Positions 35,976 to 45,127 of a stretch of DNA of 64,000 nt are shown here, piece after piece. Under the pieces are notes generated by a model that saw nothing but the letters and a program-made list of their open reading frames with translations, searched no databases and had not been told where the DNA came from. The stretch is taken from positions 652,519-716,518 of the forward strand of contig NZ_JAGKTC010000001.1 in NCBI RefSeq assembly GCF_017939625.1. Direction: 5' to 3'. Position 1 is the stretch's first letter. Every line of letters begins with the position of its first letter. Origin of the DNA: Pseudoxanthomonas helianthi. GTDB taxonomy: Bacteria > Pseudomonadota > Gammaproteobacteria > Xanthomonadales > Xanthomonadaceae. The position numbers and the translations under genes are program-made.

Positions 35976-37609
35976 CAAACACGACTCGCCGGAACCTGTT
36001 CAAGGCAGCACTCGCGGGGGCAGTCGCTGCTCCCCTGCCGCGCATCGGGACCGCGCAAGCGACATGCCCGACGGCCATGCCGCCACGATGGAAACCGGGC
36101 CTCGAGGACCAGCGCAAGGCAGACCTCGGCGACGGCACGTACCTGAATCCGATCGTCGCTGGCGACCATCCGGACCCGACCATCCTCAAGGATGGCGACG
36201 ACTACTACATGACGTTCTCGTCGTTCGATGCCTATCCCGGCCTGGTGATCTGGCATTCGACCGACCTGGTCAACTGGACACCGCTCGCGCCGGCGCTGCG
36301 CGAGCCCGTCGGCACCGTGTGGGCGGTCGACCTGTGCAAGCACGCCGGGCGCTATTTCATCTACCTGCCCACGCTCGCCAAAGGCGAGGCATGGAAGATC
36401 CATGTCATCTGGGCCGACGACATCCGCGGTCCGTGGAGCGAACCGGTCGACCTGAAGATCGACGGCTGCATCGATCCCGGCCACGTGGTCGGCGAAGACG
36501 GCAAGCGCTACCTGTTCGTCAACGGCATTCGCAAGATCCGCCTCACCGACGACGGGCTGGCGACCGACGGCGCGCTAGAACCCGCCTACAGTCCGTGGCG
36601 CTATCCCGACGACTGGATCACGGAGAACTTCGCGCCCGAAGGGCCGAAACTGTTACGCAGAGGCCCATGGTTCTACCTCGTCACGGCGGTAGGCGGCACC
36701 GCCGGCCCGGCCACCGGCCACATGGTGATCTCAGCGCGCTCGGCCTCGATCCACGGCCCCTGGGAACACTGCCCGCACAACCCGCTGGTGCGCACGCTCT
36801 CCGATGCCGAGCCCTGGTGGTCGAGAGGCCACGCGACGCTGGTGGAAGGTCCGGCGGGCGATTGGTGGATGGTGTACCACGGCTACGAAAATGGTTTCCG
36901 CACGCTGGGCCGGCAGACCTTGCTGGAACCGATCGAATGGACCGAAGACGGCTGGTTCAGGACGAAGGGCGGCGATTTGTCCAAGCCCATGCGCAAACCG
37001 GCGGAAGGCAAGCCGGGATCGGCCGGCCTCGCGTTGTCCGACGACTTTTCCCGCGACCGCTTCGGCACGCAGTGGTCGTTCCACGATCCGCACCCCGACG
37101 AGATGCGGCGCGTCGTCCGCGGCGACAAGACGCTGCAACTGGCCGGCGCCGGCACTTCGCCGGCCGACAGCAGCCCGCTCACCTGCATCGTCGGCGATCG
37201 TTCCTACCGGGCCGAAGTCACGCTCGAATTGATCGGTAACGGCGAAGGCGGCCTCTTGCTGTTCTACAACCACAAAGCCTTCGTCGGCATCGGCTTCACT
37301 GCCGAGGAACTACGCGTGTTCCAGTACGCCGAGGAACAGACCTGGGCACGGCAGAAAATCCCCACCCGGCGCGTGCGCATCCGGATGACCAACGAACAGA
37401 ACGTAGTGACCTTCCACCATTCCCACGACGAAGGCCGCACCTGGACGCGACTGGACACGCGCATGGAGGTCTCGGGGCTCAACCACAACGTGTTCGGCGG
37501 CTTCCTCAGCCTGAGGATCGGCATCTACAGCGCCGGCGACGGCGCCGTGCGATTGAGCGATTTCACCTATCGCGCACTTGGACTCACATGGCACGCGGGC
37601 CCGGCCTGA
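35972..37609 (+). CDS. Tat-exported GH43 family glycosidase
   Basis: The 545-residue protein starts with a twin-arginine signal (TTRRNLFKAALAGAVAA). The five-bladed GH43 propeller shows the three catalytic acids: Asp68 in GDHPDPTIL (base), Asp168 in DGCIDPGHVV (pKa modulator) and Glu223 in ENFAPEGPK (acid). RGHATLVEGPAGDWWMVYHG is a conserved GH43 segment. Residues about 350-540 form a C-terminal beta-sandwich (DDFSRDRFGTQW onwards) of the concanavalin-like type found in beta-xylosidases. Substrate is probably a xyloside, arabinoside or galactoside. It follows the dgo genes after 163 bp and may be part of their operon. Confidence 0.9.
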   Translation: MTNTTRRNLFKAALAGAVAAPLPRIGTAQATCPTAMPPRWKPGLEDQRKADLGDGTYLNPIVAGDHPDPTILKDGDDYYMTFSSFDAYPGLVIWHSTDLVNWTPLAPALREPVGTVWAVDLCKHAGRYFIYLPTLAKGEAWKIHVIWADDIRGPWSEPVDLKIDGCIDPGHVVGEDGKRYLFVNGIRKIRLTDDGLATDGALEPAYSPWRYPDDWITENFAPEGPKLLRRGPWFYLVTAVGGTAGPATGHMVISARSASIHGPWEHCPHNPLVRTLSDAEPWWSRGHATLVEGPAGDWWMVYHGYENGFRTLGRQTLLEPIEWTEDGWFRTKGGDLSKPMRKPAEGKPGSAGLALSDDFSRDRFGTQWSFHDPHPDEMRRVVRGDKTLQLAGAGTSPADSSPLTCIVGDRSYRAEVTLELIGNGEGGLLLFYNHKAFVGIGFTAEELRVFQYAEEQTWARQKIPTRRVRIRMTNEQNVVTFHHSHDEGRTWTRLDTRMEVSGLNHNVFGGFLSLRIGIYSAGDGAVRLSDFTYRALGLTWHAGPA

Positions 37610-37615
37610 CTCTCC

Positions 37616-37655
37616 CGACGCTAGCGTCGCCTGACGATGCCGGCGGCATTACCGG
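37616..37655. terminator. Candidate bidirectional terminator between GH43 and GH27
   Basis: The 68-bp convergent gap contains the perfect palindrome CGACGCTAGCGTCG (37616-37629), then a second small stem (ATGCC/GGCAT). Position between two convergent stops fits a shared terminator. There is no U-tract on either side, so this is tentative. Confidence 0.35.
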
Positions 37656-37677
37656 TTCTGGCCACTCTTCTTCCCAC

Positions 37678-39255
37678 TTACCCGCCACGCGTCAACTTCA
37701 ACAGCGCAACGCCATGGGCAGGAACGTGCATGTTGCGCACGCCCGACGCCACCGGCTTGCCGCTCCAGGCGTCGACGACCGAAACCTTGCCTTCGGGCCA
37801 ACCCGCATCAGCCGGGGAAAAGGCGATCTCACGACCAACCGTGTCGCGATTGAACAGGCCGATGGCCACCGCGCCATCGGCCAGCGGCTTGACCCAGATT
37901 TCCGTCGATCCGTCCTTGCGCACCGCCTTGCCCTGCCGTCCCAGACGATCCTGGTCGATTGCGATGACCTGCCGGTTCAACAGCAATGCCAGCGTCCCGG
38001 CGGACATCTCGCGCAGGTCGTTGCCCAGCAGCAGCGGCGCGGCCGATAGCGCCCACAAGCTCATGTGCGTCCGGTATTCGTCCGCATTCATGCCGCCGTT
38101 GCCCACCTCGAGCATGTCGGGGTCGTTCCAGCCGCCCGGTCCCGCGTTGGCCGGATCGCCATTCCTGGCGAAACCGATGCCCGCCATCACTTCGTATCTG
38201 TCTTCGATGTCGCCGGTAGTGCGCCACAGATGGCCACCGACATCGCGCCCCCAGGTGCCGACCTGGTCGCGGCCGTACTGGCACAGGCTGTAGATCATCG
38301 GACGATGCGTGGCGCGCAGCGCCTCGCCCATCTGCTGGTAGGCCAACCGCACCTGTTCGGGCGTGCGGAAGATGCCTTCGCCCGAACACAGGTCGTACTT
38401 CAGGTAGTCGATGCCCCATTGCGCCCAGGTCTCGGCATCCTGCTCGACGTGGCCATAGCTGCCCGTGTAGCCCGCACAGGTTTTCGGACCCGGCGAACTG
38501 TAGATGCCCAGTTTGAGTCCCCTGGCATGCACGTAGTCCGCCAGCGCCTTCATATCGGGAAAACGCCCGTTCGGCTGCAGCACGCCATTGGCGTCGCGTT
38601 CGCCCTGCCAGCCATCGTCGATGTTGACATGGACGTAACCGGCATCCCGCAAGCCCGTGGACACCAGTGCATCAGCAATGCCCCGGATGGTGCGGTCGTC
38701 GATGCGTTCGGCGAATTTGTTCCAGCTGCTCCATCCCATCGGGGGCGTCTGCGCCTGCCCATCGGGTGGCAGCTTCTGGGGTTGCGGCAAAGGTGCAACG
38801 GCAAAAGCCAGCCGCTTGGCATCAGCCAGCGTGCCGCGTTCGGCCTGCAGGTCCACTCGCTGATACCAGATGTCGCCAGCGACCCGGACCCGGCCGGCCG
38901 TCAGCGTGGCCTTCCACTCCTTGGGCGGCAGCCTGGCATTGCCGTTGTCGATCTCGAACCGGGCGGTGTCGCCTTCGATGCGCAATTTGCTCATCGGTAT
39001 GTCGCCATACCAGTCGGTGGTGATGGCGCCGACGACATTCCCTTCCTTCCAGGCAATGCGCATGTAGCGCAATCCCGGGAAGTCGGGGCCCTGGCCGAAT
39101 ACCCACACGCCTTCGAACTTGCCGGCCACCTGATCGGGTTTTCCGATTGGCGCCGGCTCGCCGGCAAAGACCGTCGGCCCCGCCAGCGCCAGCACGCAGC
39201 AGAAAATTGCCTGTAAGCCGGCCCTGAGTGTCCAGCCGTGGCGCGACCGTTTCAT
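37678..39255 (-). CDS. GH27 alpha-galactosidase with N-terminal beta-domain
   Basis: The 525-residue secreted protein begins with a Sec signal (h-region AGLQAIFCCVLALAGPTVFA). Residues about 40-150 form an extra N-terminal beta-domain (KFEGVWVFGQGPDFPGLRY) not seen in minimal GH27 enzymes. The barrel starts PPMGWSSWNKF. Asp288 in DYLKYDLC is the expected nucleophile, with GGWNDPDMLEVG further on carrying the acid. A C-terminal beta-domain follows. It should release terminal alpha-galactose. AGGAA precedes the start. It is the last gene of the minus-strand unit that includes the GH127-like enzyme 70 bp upstream. Confidence 0.93.
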   Translation of the reverse strand: MKRSRHGWTLRAGLQAIFCCVLALAGPTVFAGEPAPIGKPDQVAGKFEGVWVFGQGPDFPGLRYMRIAWKEGNVVGAITTDWYGDIPMSKLRIEGDTARFEIDNGNARLPPKEWKATLTAGRVRVAGDIWYQRVDLQAERGTLADAKRLAFAVAPLPQPQKLPPDGQAQTPPMGWSSWNKFAERIDDRTIRGIADALVSTGLRDAGYVHVNIDDGWQGERDANGVLQPNGRFPDMKALADYVHARGLKLGIYSSPGPKTCAGYTGSYGHVEQDAETWAQWGIDYLKYDLCSGEGIFRTPEQVRLAYQQMGEALRATHRPMIYSLCQYGRDQVGTWGRDVGGHLWRTTGDIEDRYEVMAGIGFARNGDPANAGPGGWNDPDMLEVGNGGMNADEYRTHMSLWALSAAPLLLGNDLREMSAGTLALLLNRQVIAIDQDRLGRQGKAVRKDGSTEIWVKPLADGAVAIGLFNRDTVGREIAFSPADAGWPEGKVSVVDAWSGKPVASGVRNMHVPAHGVALLKLTRGG

Positions 39256-39325
39256 GTGCGGATTCCTGCGACCTATGGGGAAACGAGCGACTTCGGCGAA
39301 GCGGGCAATTTCAATGCCTTCCGGA

Positions 39326-41716
39326 TCAGGCGGGAATCAGCCAGCCGCCGAACAGCGGGCCGGCGGTATCGCCGTGCTGCGGTTCAAGGCGGATCTTCAG
39401 CGCCTGCGCGCCGCGGGTCAGTTCCTGTGGCAACGCATAGTCGCGGTCGACGAAATCGATGACCTGGCCGCGCTCGACCGTGACCTGCACCGCCAGCTTC
39501 CCGTTGACCAGGATATTGAAACGGCCCTTGTCGCTGCCCCAGAAGCGCAGGCGCAAGGCCATCGGCTTGTCGCTGCCCTTCATCTCGAATTCGACGAAGC
39601 CCTTGCCGCGCACGTCACGGCATTGCTGGCGGCGATAGGAACCGCCGAACGAGGTGTCGCTGACCAGCTTGTGCGCCTTCTCCGATTCCTCGTTGCCGAA
39701 CTGGATCATGTCCACCGCGCTGGTGCGCAGCGCAAGGCTTTCGGCCTTGACCTTCTCCCGGCGCGCAACTTCCTGCGTCCATTGCGCGGACGTCATGTAG
39801 CGGAAGTACAGCGCGCTGCGGCGGTCGTACTGGGAAAAGAACGGCACGAAGGTCAGCGGCTCCGGCCGGGTGGTACTGGCCAGGTAGCGTCCTGGCTGCG
39901 GCAACTCGGCGAAACCCGACAGGGGAGACACGTCGGCGACCAGGGCCGGGTCCGGCTGGTCGTACGGCGCGCTGACCGGCCCCAGGTCGGCGGCCATGGC
40001 CAAGGGCCCCCGCATCACGGTGACGCAGTTTTCGTCGCCCGCGGCGTGTTCCAGTCGCAGAGGCGTGTCGAATTCGACTTCGACGACATCGCCCGCCTGC
40101 CAGGCGCGCGACAAGGCCAGATAGCCATCCGCCGCCTTCGCCTTCTGCGCTTGGCCGTTCACGCGCAATGTGTAGCGTCCCTCGCTCCAGGCCGGGACGC
40201 GCAACATCAGGCGAGACGGAGCGTTGTTGCCCGCGCGGTCGATCTTCAGGCGCACCTTGCCGTTGTCCGGCACGCCGCTGTCCAGCTGCAGCGCCAGGCC
40301 GCGTTCCTTCCAGTCGAGTACCGATGAAATGTACAGGTTGACGTAAAGCGATTCGGCATCGTGCCAATAGATGGAATCTCCGAATTGCGCGTGCGCCTCC
40401 ATGCCGCTGCCAACGCAGCACCAGAACGAATCGAACTTGTCGGAGAACCCGCGTTCCCCGCCCGTGATCATCGGCAGCATGTAAGCGAACATGCCGGTGT
40501 CGGCATGGTGGGCCGACATCGTGTGGTTGTGCAGGGTGCGCTCGTAGTAGTCGAAGTAGCGCGCCTGCGGCGTCCACTGGTACAGGTGCCGGGTCAGCTT
40601 CAGCATGTTGTAGCTGTTGCAGTGCTCGCAGGTCTGTTCGGTCAGGAACGACGAGATCGTGTCGGGGGACTGGAAGTATTCGCGATCGGCGTTGCCGCCG
40701 ATGACGTAGCTGTAGTGCGCGGTGACCGTTTCCCAGAAGAAGCGCGCCGCCGCCGCCGAGTCCGCATCGCCCGCCACTTCGAACTGGCGGGCTTCGCCGA
40801 TGAACTTCGGCACCTGGGTGTTGGCGTGGCGGTGCGGCAGGTCGTCCTTGCCGGCGATGGCCGGGTCCACCACCTTTTCGTGGCGCAGGCGCTTGCCGAT
40901 GGCGATCCAGCGCGGGTTGCCCGTGCGCGCGCCCAGCTCGATGTACGACTCGTTGAACCCGCCGAACTCGCTGTCCAGCAGTTTCTGCATCTGCTCGTGG
41001 TCCAGCGCGTCGAACACGCCGGCGAAATACGCCGCCGCTTTCTCTAGGACTTCCAGCGCCTGCCGGTTGCCCGCCAGTTCGTGCGCATCGAGCAGGCCGG
41101 CGAACAACTTGTGCTCGGTATACAGCGGCGACCAGCTGCCGTTGAGGTTGAAGGCGCTGCCCTTGATGATGCCGCGGCGCACTTCCTCCATCACCACCTT
41201 GCCGCCTTCGATTTCGCCCTTGTCGTTCTTGCGCGAGAACCCGCCGACGTAGCCGTCGCCGTCGCGCGCCTGCGCGCGCGCCAGTTCGGACACGATGTAG
41301 TCGATCCGCGTCTTCGCTTCGGCATCGCCGGTCTGCGCATGCAGCTTGGCCAACGCGCTCAGGTAATGGCCCAGGGTATGTCCGGAAATGGTGTCGCCTT
41401 CCCAGCCGCCGTAGATCGCGCCCTTCGGCTCCAGCCCGGCATACTTGAGAAAGGTATGCAGCAACCGGTCCGGCTCCAGCTCGAACAGATAGCGCTGGTT
41501 GACCAGCAGGGAATCCAGGAACAGCGACGGCTTCAGCCGAACGGCCTGCAGCGGCACCGCCGTGACTTTCCCCGCTTCCGACGCGGCGGCCTCAAGCGGG
41601 AATTTCAGCAAGCCGGCGGCCACGGCCAGCGCGCTCCATTGCATGAAGCGGCGGCGCGCGGCGTTTTCGATCGACGAATCGGCGGGAGAATGGGGGCACG
41701 TGTGGGGTTTCGTCAT
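39326..41716 (-). CDS. Beta-L-arabinofuranosidase, DUF1680 (GH146/GH127 type), Tat-exported
   Basis: The 796-residue protein has a twin-arginine-like signal (ARRRFMQWSALAVAAGLL, Arg21-23). The (alpha/alpha)6 domain carries the DUF1680 hallmarks: GWEGDTISGHTLGHYLSAL, DGDGYVGGFSRKND and TCEHCNSYNMLKLTR, where Cys363/Cys366 are candidates for the zinc and nucleophile positions. The N-terminal NQRYLFELEPDRLLHTF favours the GH146 branch. A C-terminal beta-domain (about 600-795) ends LFGGWLIPA. It should remove beta-L-arabinofuranose, as in extensin arabinans or RG-I. It lies between the receptor and GH27 on one strand. The ribosome site is weak. Confidence 0.88.
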   Translation of the reverse strand: MTKPHTCPHSPADSSIENAARRRFMQWSALAVAAGLLKFPLEAAASEAGKVTAVPLQAVRLKPSLFLDSLLVNQRYLFELEPDRLLHTFLKYAGLEPKGAIYGGWEGDTISGHTLGHYLSALAKLHAQTGDAEAKTRIDYIVSELARAQARDGDGYVGGFSRKNDKGEIEGGKVVMEEVRRGIIKGSAFNLNGSWSPLYTEHKLFAGLLDAHELAGNRQALEVLEKAAAYFAGVFDALDHEQMQKLLDSEFGGFNESYIELGARTGNPRWIAIGKRLRHEKVVDPAIAGKDDLPHRHANTQVPKFIGEARQFEVAGDADSAAAARFFWETVTAHYSYVIGGNADREYFQSPDTISSFLTEQTCEHCNSYNMLKLTRHLYQWTPQARYFDYYERTLHNHTMSAHHADTGMFAYMLPMITGGERGFSDKFDSFWCCVGSGMEAHAQFGDSIYWHDAESLYVNLYISSVLDWKERGLALQLDSGVPDNGKVRLKIDRAGNNAPSRLMLRVPAWSEGRYTLRVNGQAQKAKAADGYLALSRAWQAGDVVEVEFDTPLRLEHAAGDENCVTVMRGPLAMAADLGPVSAPYDQPDPALVADVSPLSGFAELPQPGRYLASTTRPEPLTFVPFFSQYDRRSALYFRYMTSAQWTQEVARREKVKAESLALRTSAVDMIQFGNEESEKAHKLVSDTSFGGSYRRQQCRDVRGKGFVEFEMKGSDKPMALRLRFWGSDKGRFNILVNGKLAVQVTVERGQVIDFVDRDYALPQELTRGAQALKIRLEPQHGDTAGPLFGGWLIPA

Positions 41717-41761
41717 CGTGTTGCGCCTCGGCTACGGCCCGGTCATACCGGAAAGAAAAGT

Positions 41762-41818
41762 GGACGCTGCCTCAACGCCCGGCCGGGCCAGGACGATTGG
41801 GAGGGAGAGGCAGCGTCC
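41762..41818 (-). terminator. Large stem-loop after second TonB receptor gene
   Basis: A perfect 12-bp inverted repeat (GGACGCTGCCTC, then GAGGCAGCGTCC) encloses a 33-nt loop that itself holds the palindrome GCCCGGCCGGGC. In the direction of transcription the stem is followed by ACTTTTCTTT, so it can work as an intrinsic terminator or attenuator between the receptor (stop 41859) and the DUF1680 gene (start 41716). Confidence 0.65.
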
Positions 41819-41858
41819 CATACTGGTTCAATCGTCTTATCGGCTCAGGCGCCCTTCC

Positions 41859-44858
41859 TCAATCCCAGCGCATGCGCACGCTGAACTGGTAGGTCTTGGC
41901 CTCGTAACGCGGCCCCAGCGGCAGATACTTGGTGTTGCCGAAGTAACGCTCGGTCCTGTCGCCCAGCAGGTTGGTCGCTTCCAGGCTGAAGGTGACGAAC
42001 TTGTACGGAGTGTAGTTGAGCGCCGCGTCGAGCCGCGATGTTTCCATGGTGTAGGGCGAATAGGCCGGTTGCTCGGTCCAGACGAAATCCTTGCGCTTGG
42101 AACGCTGGTTGTAGGCCAGTCGCGCACTGAACTTCGGGGTGTCGTAGTACAGCGCCAGGTTCATGGTTGATTTGGATGTACCCGGGGCATCGAAAATGCC
42201 CGGGATCTGCGCTTCCTCCTCGCTGAACGGGAACAGGATCTCGAACTTGTCCAGATAGGTGAAATTGGCGCTGGCGCCAAAGTTGGACCATTTGCCCGGC
42301 AGGAAGTCGAAGAAGCTCTGCACCGAGAATTCGTAACCGCGGAATTCGCCAGGGCCCGCATTGCGGTTCTGGAAGACCAGGGCGTTGGTGCCAAGCTCCG
42401 GCACATATTCTTCCTCGACGCCGTAATACATGAAGCCATCCGGCTTCTTGACGAACGTAGCGAGGCTGGCGGACCCCGCCCGACCGAAGTAATACTCCAG
42501 CGACATGTCGTAGCTGCTCTCGCGATTCGGCCTGAGATCCGGGTTCCCCGCGTATACGGCTGGCGGATTGGCGCGGGTTTCGTAATAGGCGAATGGGCGA
42601 AGCTCATAGAACGGTGGCCGCTCCACATTCTTGGTATACGCGAGGCGCAACTGTAATTTGTCAGTGAAATGAACGATGCCGTTGATGCTGGGCATCACAT
42701 CGGTGTAGCTGCCCTTGCCGGTCGCATTCTGGATGATATCGGGACCGCCATTGACCGTATCCGGCCGGTAGTTGGCGCTGGTGCTCACGCCCTCCGTTCT
42801 GGCCACACGAACGCCGGCTGTGCCATCGACCGGCACGCCTGCGTCGAAGCCGAAGTTCAAATTCACATAGGCCGCCGCAGTCTTTTCGTTGGAGACGTAA
42901 CTGCCGCCACGATTCGCCTGGGGACGGTAACTGCTCCATTCGGAAGACCACCATTGCCCCGGATAGTTGGTGGCGAGGTACGACAGCACCGAGCCCCATT
43001 GCGAGTACAAGTCCGCGCCCGACAGGTGGTACCAACTGGGCAGGTTGGCCGCTCCGTCGAGGTTCAGCTGGGTGGTCAGGATGTTGCCGCCCGTGGGGAA
43101 ATCGACCAGGGAAGGCGATTGCCCGTCCTGCATCGGTATCGCATCCCGATAGCCATAGAAGCGTTCAGTATCCCGATCCGTGAAACGAACGCCCGTCTGC
43201 ACCGAGCGGACGAACCCGTCGCCGGCGGGCGTATAGGTCAGGTCCAGGTGACCGATCAGTTCATTGGACTTGGCGCGGGCGAGTTCGTCGTGCAACTGCA
43301 GCAACCGATAGCTGCTCAAGTCGTCCAGATCCGCCCCGATGAAATCGATGTACGGCCCGCCGCCGGGAACGTTGGGCGAATTCACGTCGATGCTGGCGCT
43401 GGTCGCGCCGGCCAACCGCATGATCTGCAGGATGCCGTAGTACTGGGTCTTGCTCCAGTTGTATTGCAGGCCACCATCGACCTTGAACGATTCGTTGTGC
43501 CAGTGGGTTTCGAAGTTTGTGGTGTAGTTGTCAGAGTCCACCATCTCGAAATAGGACTCGGGCCCGCCATTGACCCCATCGGGGCGCGACACGGTCACCG
43601 ACTGCACGGTCTGGCCATCGGGCGCCAGCTGGATGTCGGAAAGATCGTAGTTCCATTCCCGGACCACCAGGTGCAGGCGGTCGCGCTGGCGCTTCTCGTT
43701 GCTGCCGAAATACGAGCCTTCGAGCAGGAAATCCAGGTTCTCGGACGGTTTCCACTGCAGTGCGGCATTCAACGAGGGGCGCTTGATCGAACCTTTCTCG
43801 ACGCCGTAGTTCACCGCATAGGGCGCAATGGCGACATCGCGCAAGTTCGCCGGCATGTTGTCGTACGTCTCGGCGAAGAACAGGCTGGGCGATTCGCTGT
43901 CTACGAAATTCTCCTCGTAGTTGTTCTCGGTATACGAGGCGTTGAGCAGGACGCCGAATTCGCCGTGCCCGGTGTCGAACCGGTTCGACCACAGCACGCT
44001 GCCGTAAGGGCTCCAGTCCTTGCCGATGTCGCTGTAGACCGTGCGCAGGCTGCCGGCGACCGTCGAACCCTTGGGCAGGTCTAGCGGGCGGCGCAATTCC
44101 ACGTTGACGGTGCCGGCGATACCACCCTCCACCTGGTCGGCGGTACGGTTCTTGTGCACTTCCACCGACTTCAGCAATTCGGCAGGGATGTCGGCCAGGT
44201 TGGTCGCACGCCCTTCGCCGACGCTGGACATGTTGCCGTTGATCGTCGTCTGGATGTCGGTGAGGCCGCGGATGGAGACGCCCGAGCCCTCGCCATGGAT
44301 GCGGTCGAGCTGCACGCCCGTCACTCGCGACAATGCCTCAGGGACGTTGTTGTCGGGCAACTTGCCGACGTCTTCGGAAACGATCGCGTCGACGATGTTC
44401 TTCGCGTTGCGCTTCTTTTCCTGCGCCGATTCCAGGCTGCCGCGAATGCCCTTGACCACGACCTTGTCCATTTCCTGCGCGTCCGCGTCGCTCGGCATCG
44501 CGCCGCTGGCGGACAAGGCCAACGAGGCGACTTTGCCCGCTTCGATCCTGACGCGGCGGGACGAGAGCCTGCGATCGCCGCTCATCAGCACCACTTCGTA
44601 TTCGCCCGGATTCAGGCCTTCGCGGACGTAGGCACCGGAGGCATCGGGCCGGCTTTCCTGCGACGCGCCCGTGCCGAGATTGCGGATGACGATGCGCGCG
44701 TCGGCGGGCACGGCACCGGCGACCGAGCCGCCGATGCCACCCGTTGCGTCCTGCGCCTGGGCGGACAGCATCGGCAAAAGGGCCGCGAGCACGGCGCCGC
44801 ACAACAATGCGGGTCGCATGCGGCTGCCCCGGGGTTGAAGCTGACTGGATCTGCTCAT
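41859..44858 (-). CDS. TonB-dependent receptor with N-terminal carboxypeptidase-like domain
   Basis: The 999-residue outer-membrane receptor starts at 44858, where GAGG precedes the ATG. A signal peptide ends near LSAQAQD. Residues about 40-120 form a carboxypeptidase-regulatory-like beta domain (SRPDASGAYVREGLNPGEYE). Then come MDKVVVKGIRGSLESAQEKK and the plug (NIVDAIVSEDVGKLPDNNV, EALSRVTGVQLDRIHGEGS). The long barrel ends YQFSVRMRWD. This is the Xanthomonas/Caulobacter carbohydrate TBDR type. Neighbours are arabinofuranosidases and alpha-galactosidase, so arabinosylated oligosaccharides are probable ligands. It is separated from downstream genes by a strong hairpin. Confidence 0.94.
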   Translation of the reverse strand: MSRSSQLQPRGSRMRPALLCGAVLAALLPMLSAQAQDATGGIGGSVAGAVPADARIVIRNLGTGASQESRPDASGAYVREGLNPGEYEVVLMSGDRRLSSRRVRIEAGKVASLALSASGAMPSDADAQEMDKVVVKGIRGSLESAQEKKRNAKNIVDAIVSEDVGKLPDNNVPEALSRVTGVQLDRIHGEGSGVSIRGLTDIQTTINGNMSSVGEGRATNLADIPAELLKSVEVHKNRTADQVEGGIAGTVNVELRRPLDLPKGSTVAGSLRTVYSDIGKDWSPYGSVLWSNRFDTGHGEFGVLLNASYTENNYEENFVDSESPSLFFAETYDNMPANLRDVAIAPYAVNYGVEKGSIKRPSLNAALQWKPSENLDFLLEGSYFGSNEKRQRDRLHLVVREWNYDLSDIQLAPDGQTVQSVTVSRPDGVNGGPESYFEMVDSDNYTTNFETHWHNESFKVDGGLQYNWSKTQYYGILQIMRLAGATSASIDVNSPNVPGGGPYIDFIGADLDDLSSYRLLQLHDELARAKSNELIGHLDLTYTPAGDGFVRSVQTGVRFTDRDTERFYGYRDAIPMQDGQSPSLVDFPTGGNILTTQLNLDGAANLPSWYHLSGADLYSQWGSVLSYLATNYPGQWWSSEWSSYRPQANRGGSYVSNEKTAAAYVNLNFGFDAGVPVDGTAGVRVARTEGVSTSANYRPDTVNGGPDIIQNATGKGSYTDVMPSINGIVHFTDKLQLRLAYTKNVERPPFYELRPFAYYETRANPPAVYAGNPDLRPNRESSYDMSLEYYFGRAGSASLATFVKKPDGFMYYGVEEEYVPELGTNALVFQNRNAGPGEFRGYEFSVQSFFDFLPGKWSNFGASANFTYLDKFEILFPFSEEEAQIPGIFDAPGTSKSTMNLALYYDTPKFSARLAYNQRSKRKDFVWTEQPAYSPYTMETSRLDAALNYTPYKFVTFSLEATNLLGDRTERYFGNTKYLPLGPRYEAKTYQFSVRMRWD

Positions 44859-45043
44859 GAATGACCTCGTGACGGGGTAAAAGAACAATCCAGGGGCCGC
44901 ATGCCCGGGCACCCTCCCCAGCTATGCACTCGACCGGCGGCTGACACCGCTTACTCCCCCGAAGCAGGCCGGAAGCCTGTCTTGAACCAAGCGTCACCCA
45001 AGGGCCTTCAAGCGTCTTGCGGAAATCAATCAGCTTCCACGCT

Positions 45044-45077
45044 GATATATGCAAAAATTATTATTTAGGCATATATC
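45044..45077. promoter_or_regulatory. AT-rich dyad upstream of second TonB receptor
   Basis: GATATATGC (45044-45052) and GCATATATC (45069-45077) form a perfect 9-bp inverted repeat around a 16-nt AT-rich spacer. It lies about 190 bp upstream of the receptor start, in a 269-bp intergenic region. The AT-rich block is unique in this neighbourhood and is likely the promoter/operator for the receptor operon. No known regulator is recognised. Confidence 0.5.
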
Positions 45078-45127
45078 GATATTTTTATACGTATTAGTAA
45101 GACGCTGCCCCAAAGCGTCCCGGCCGA

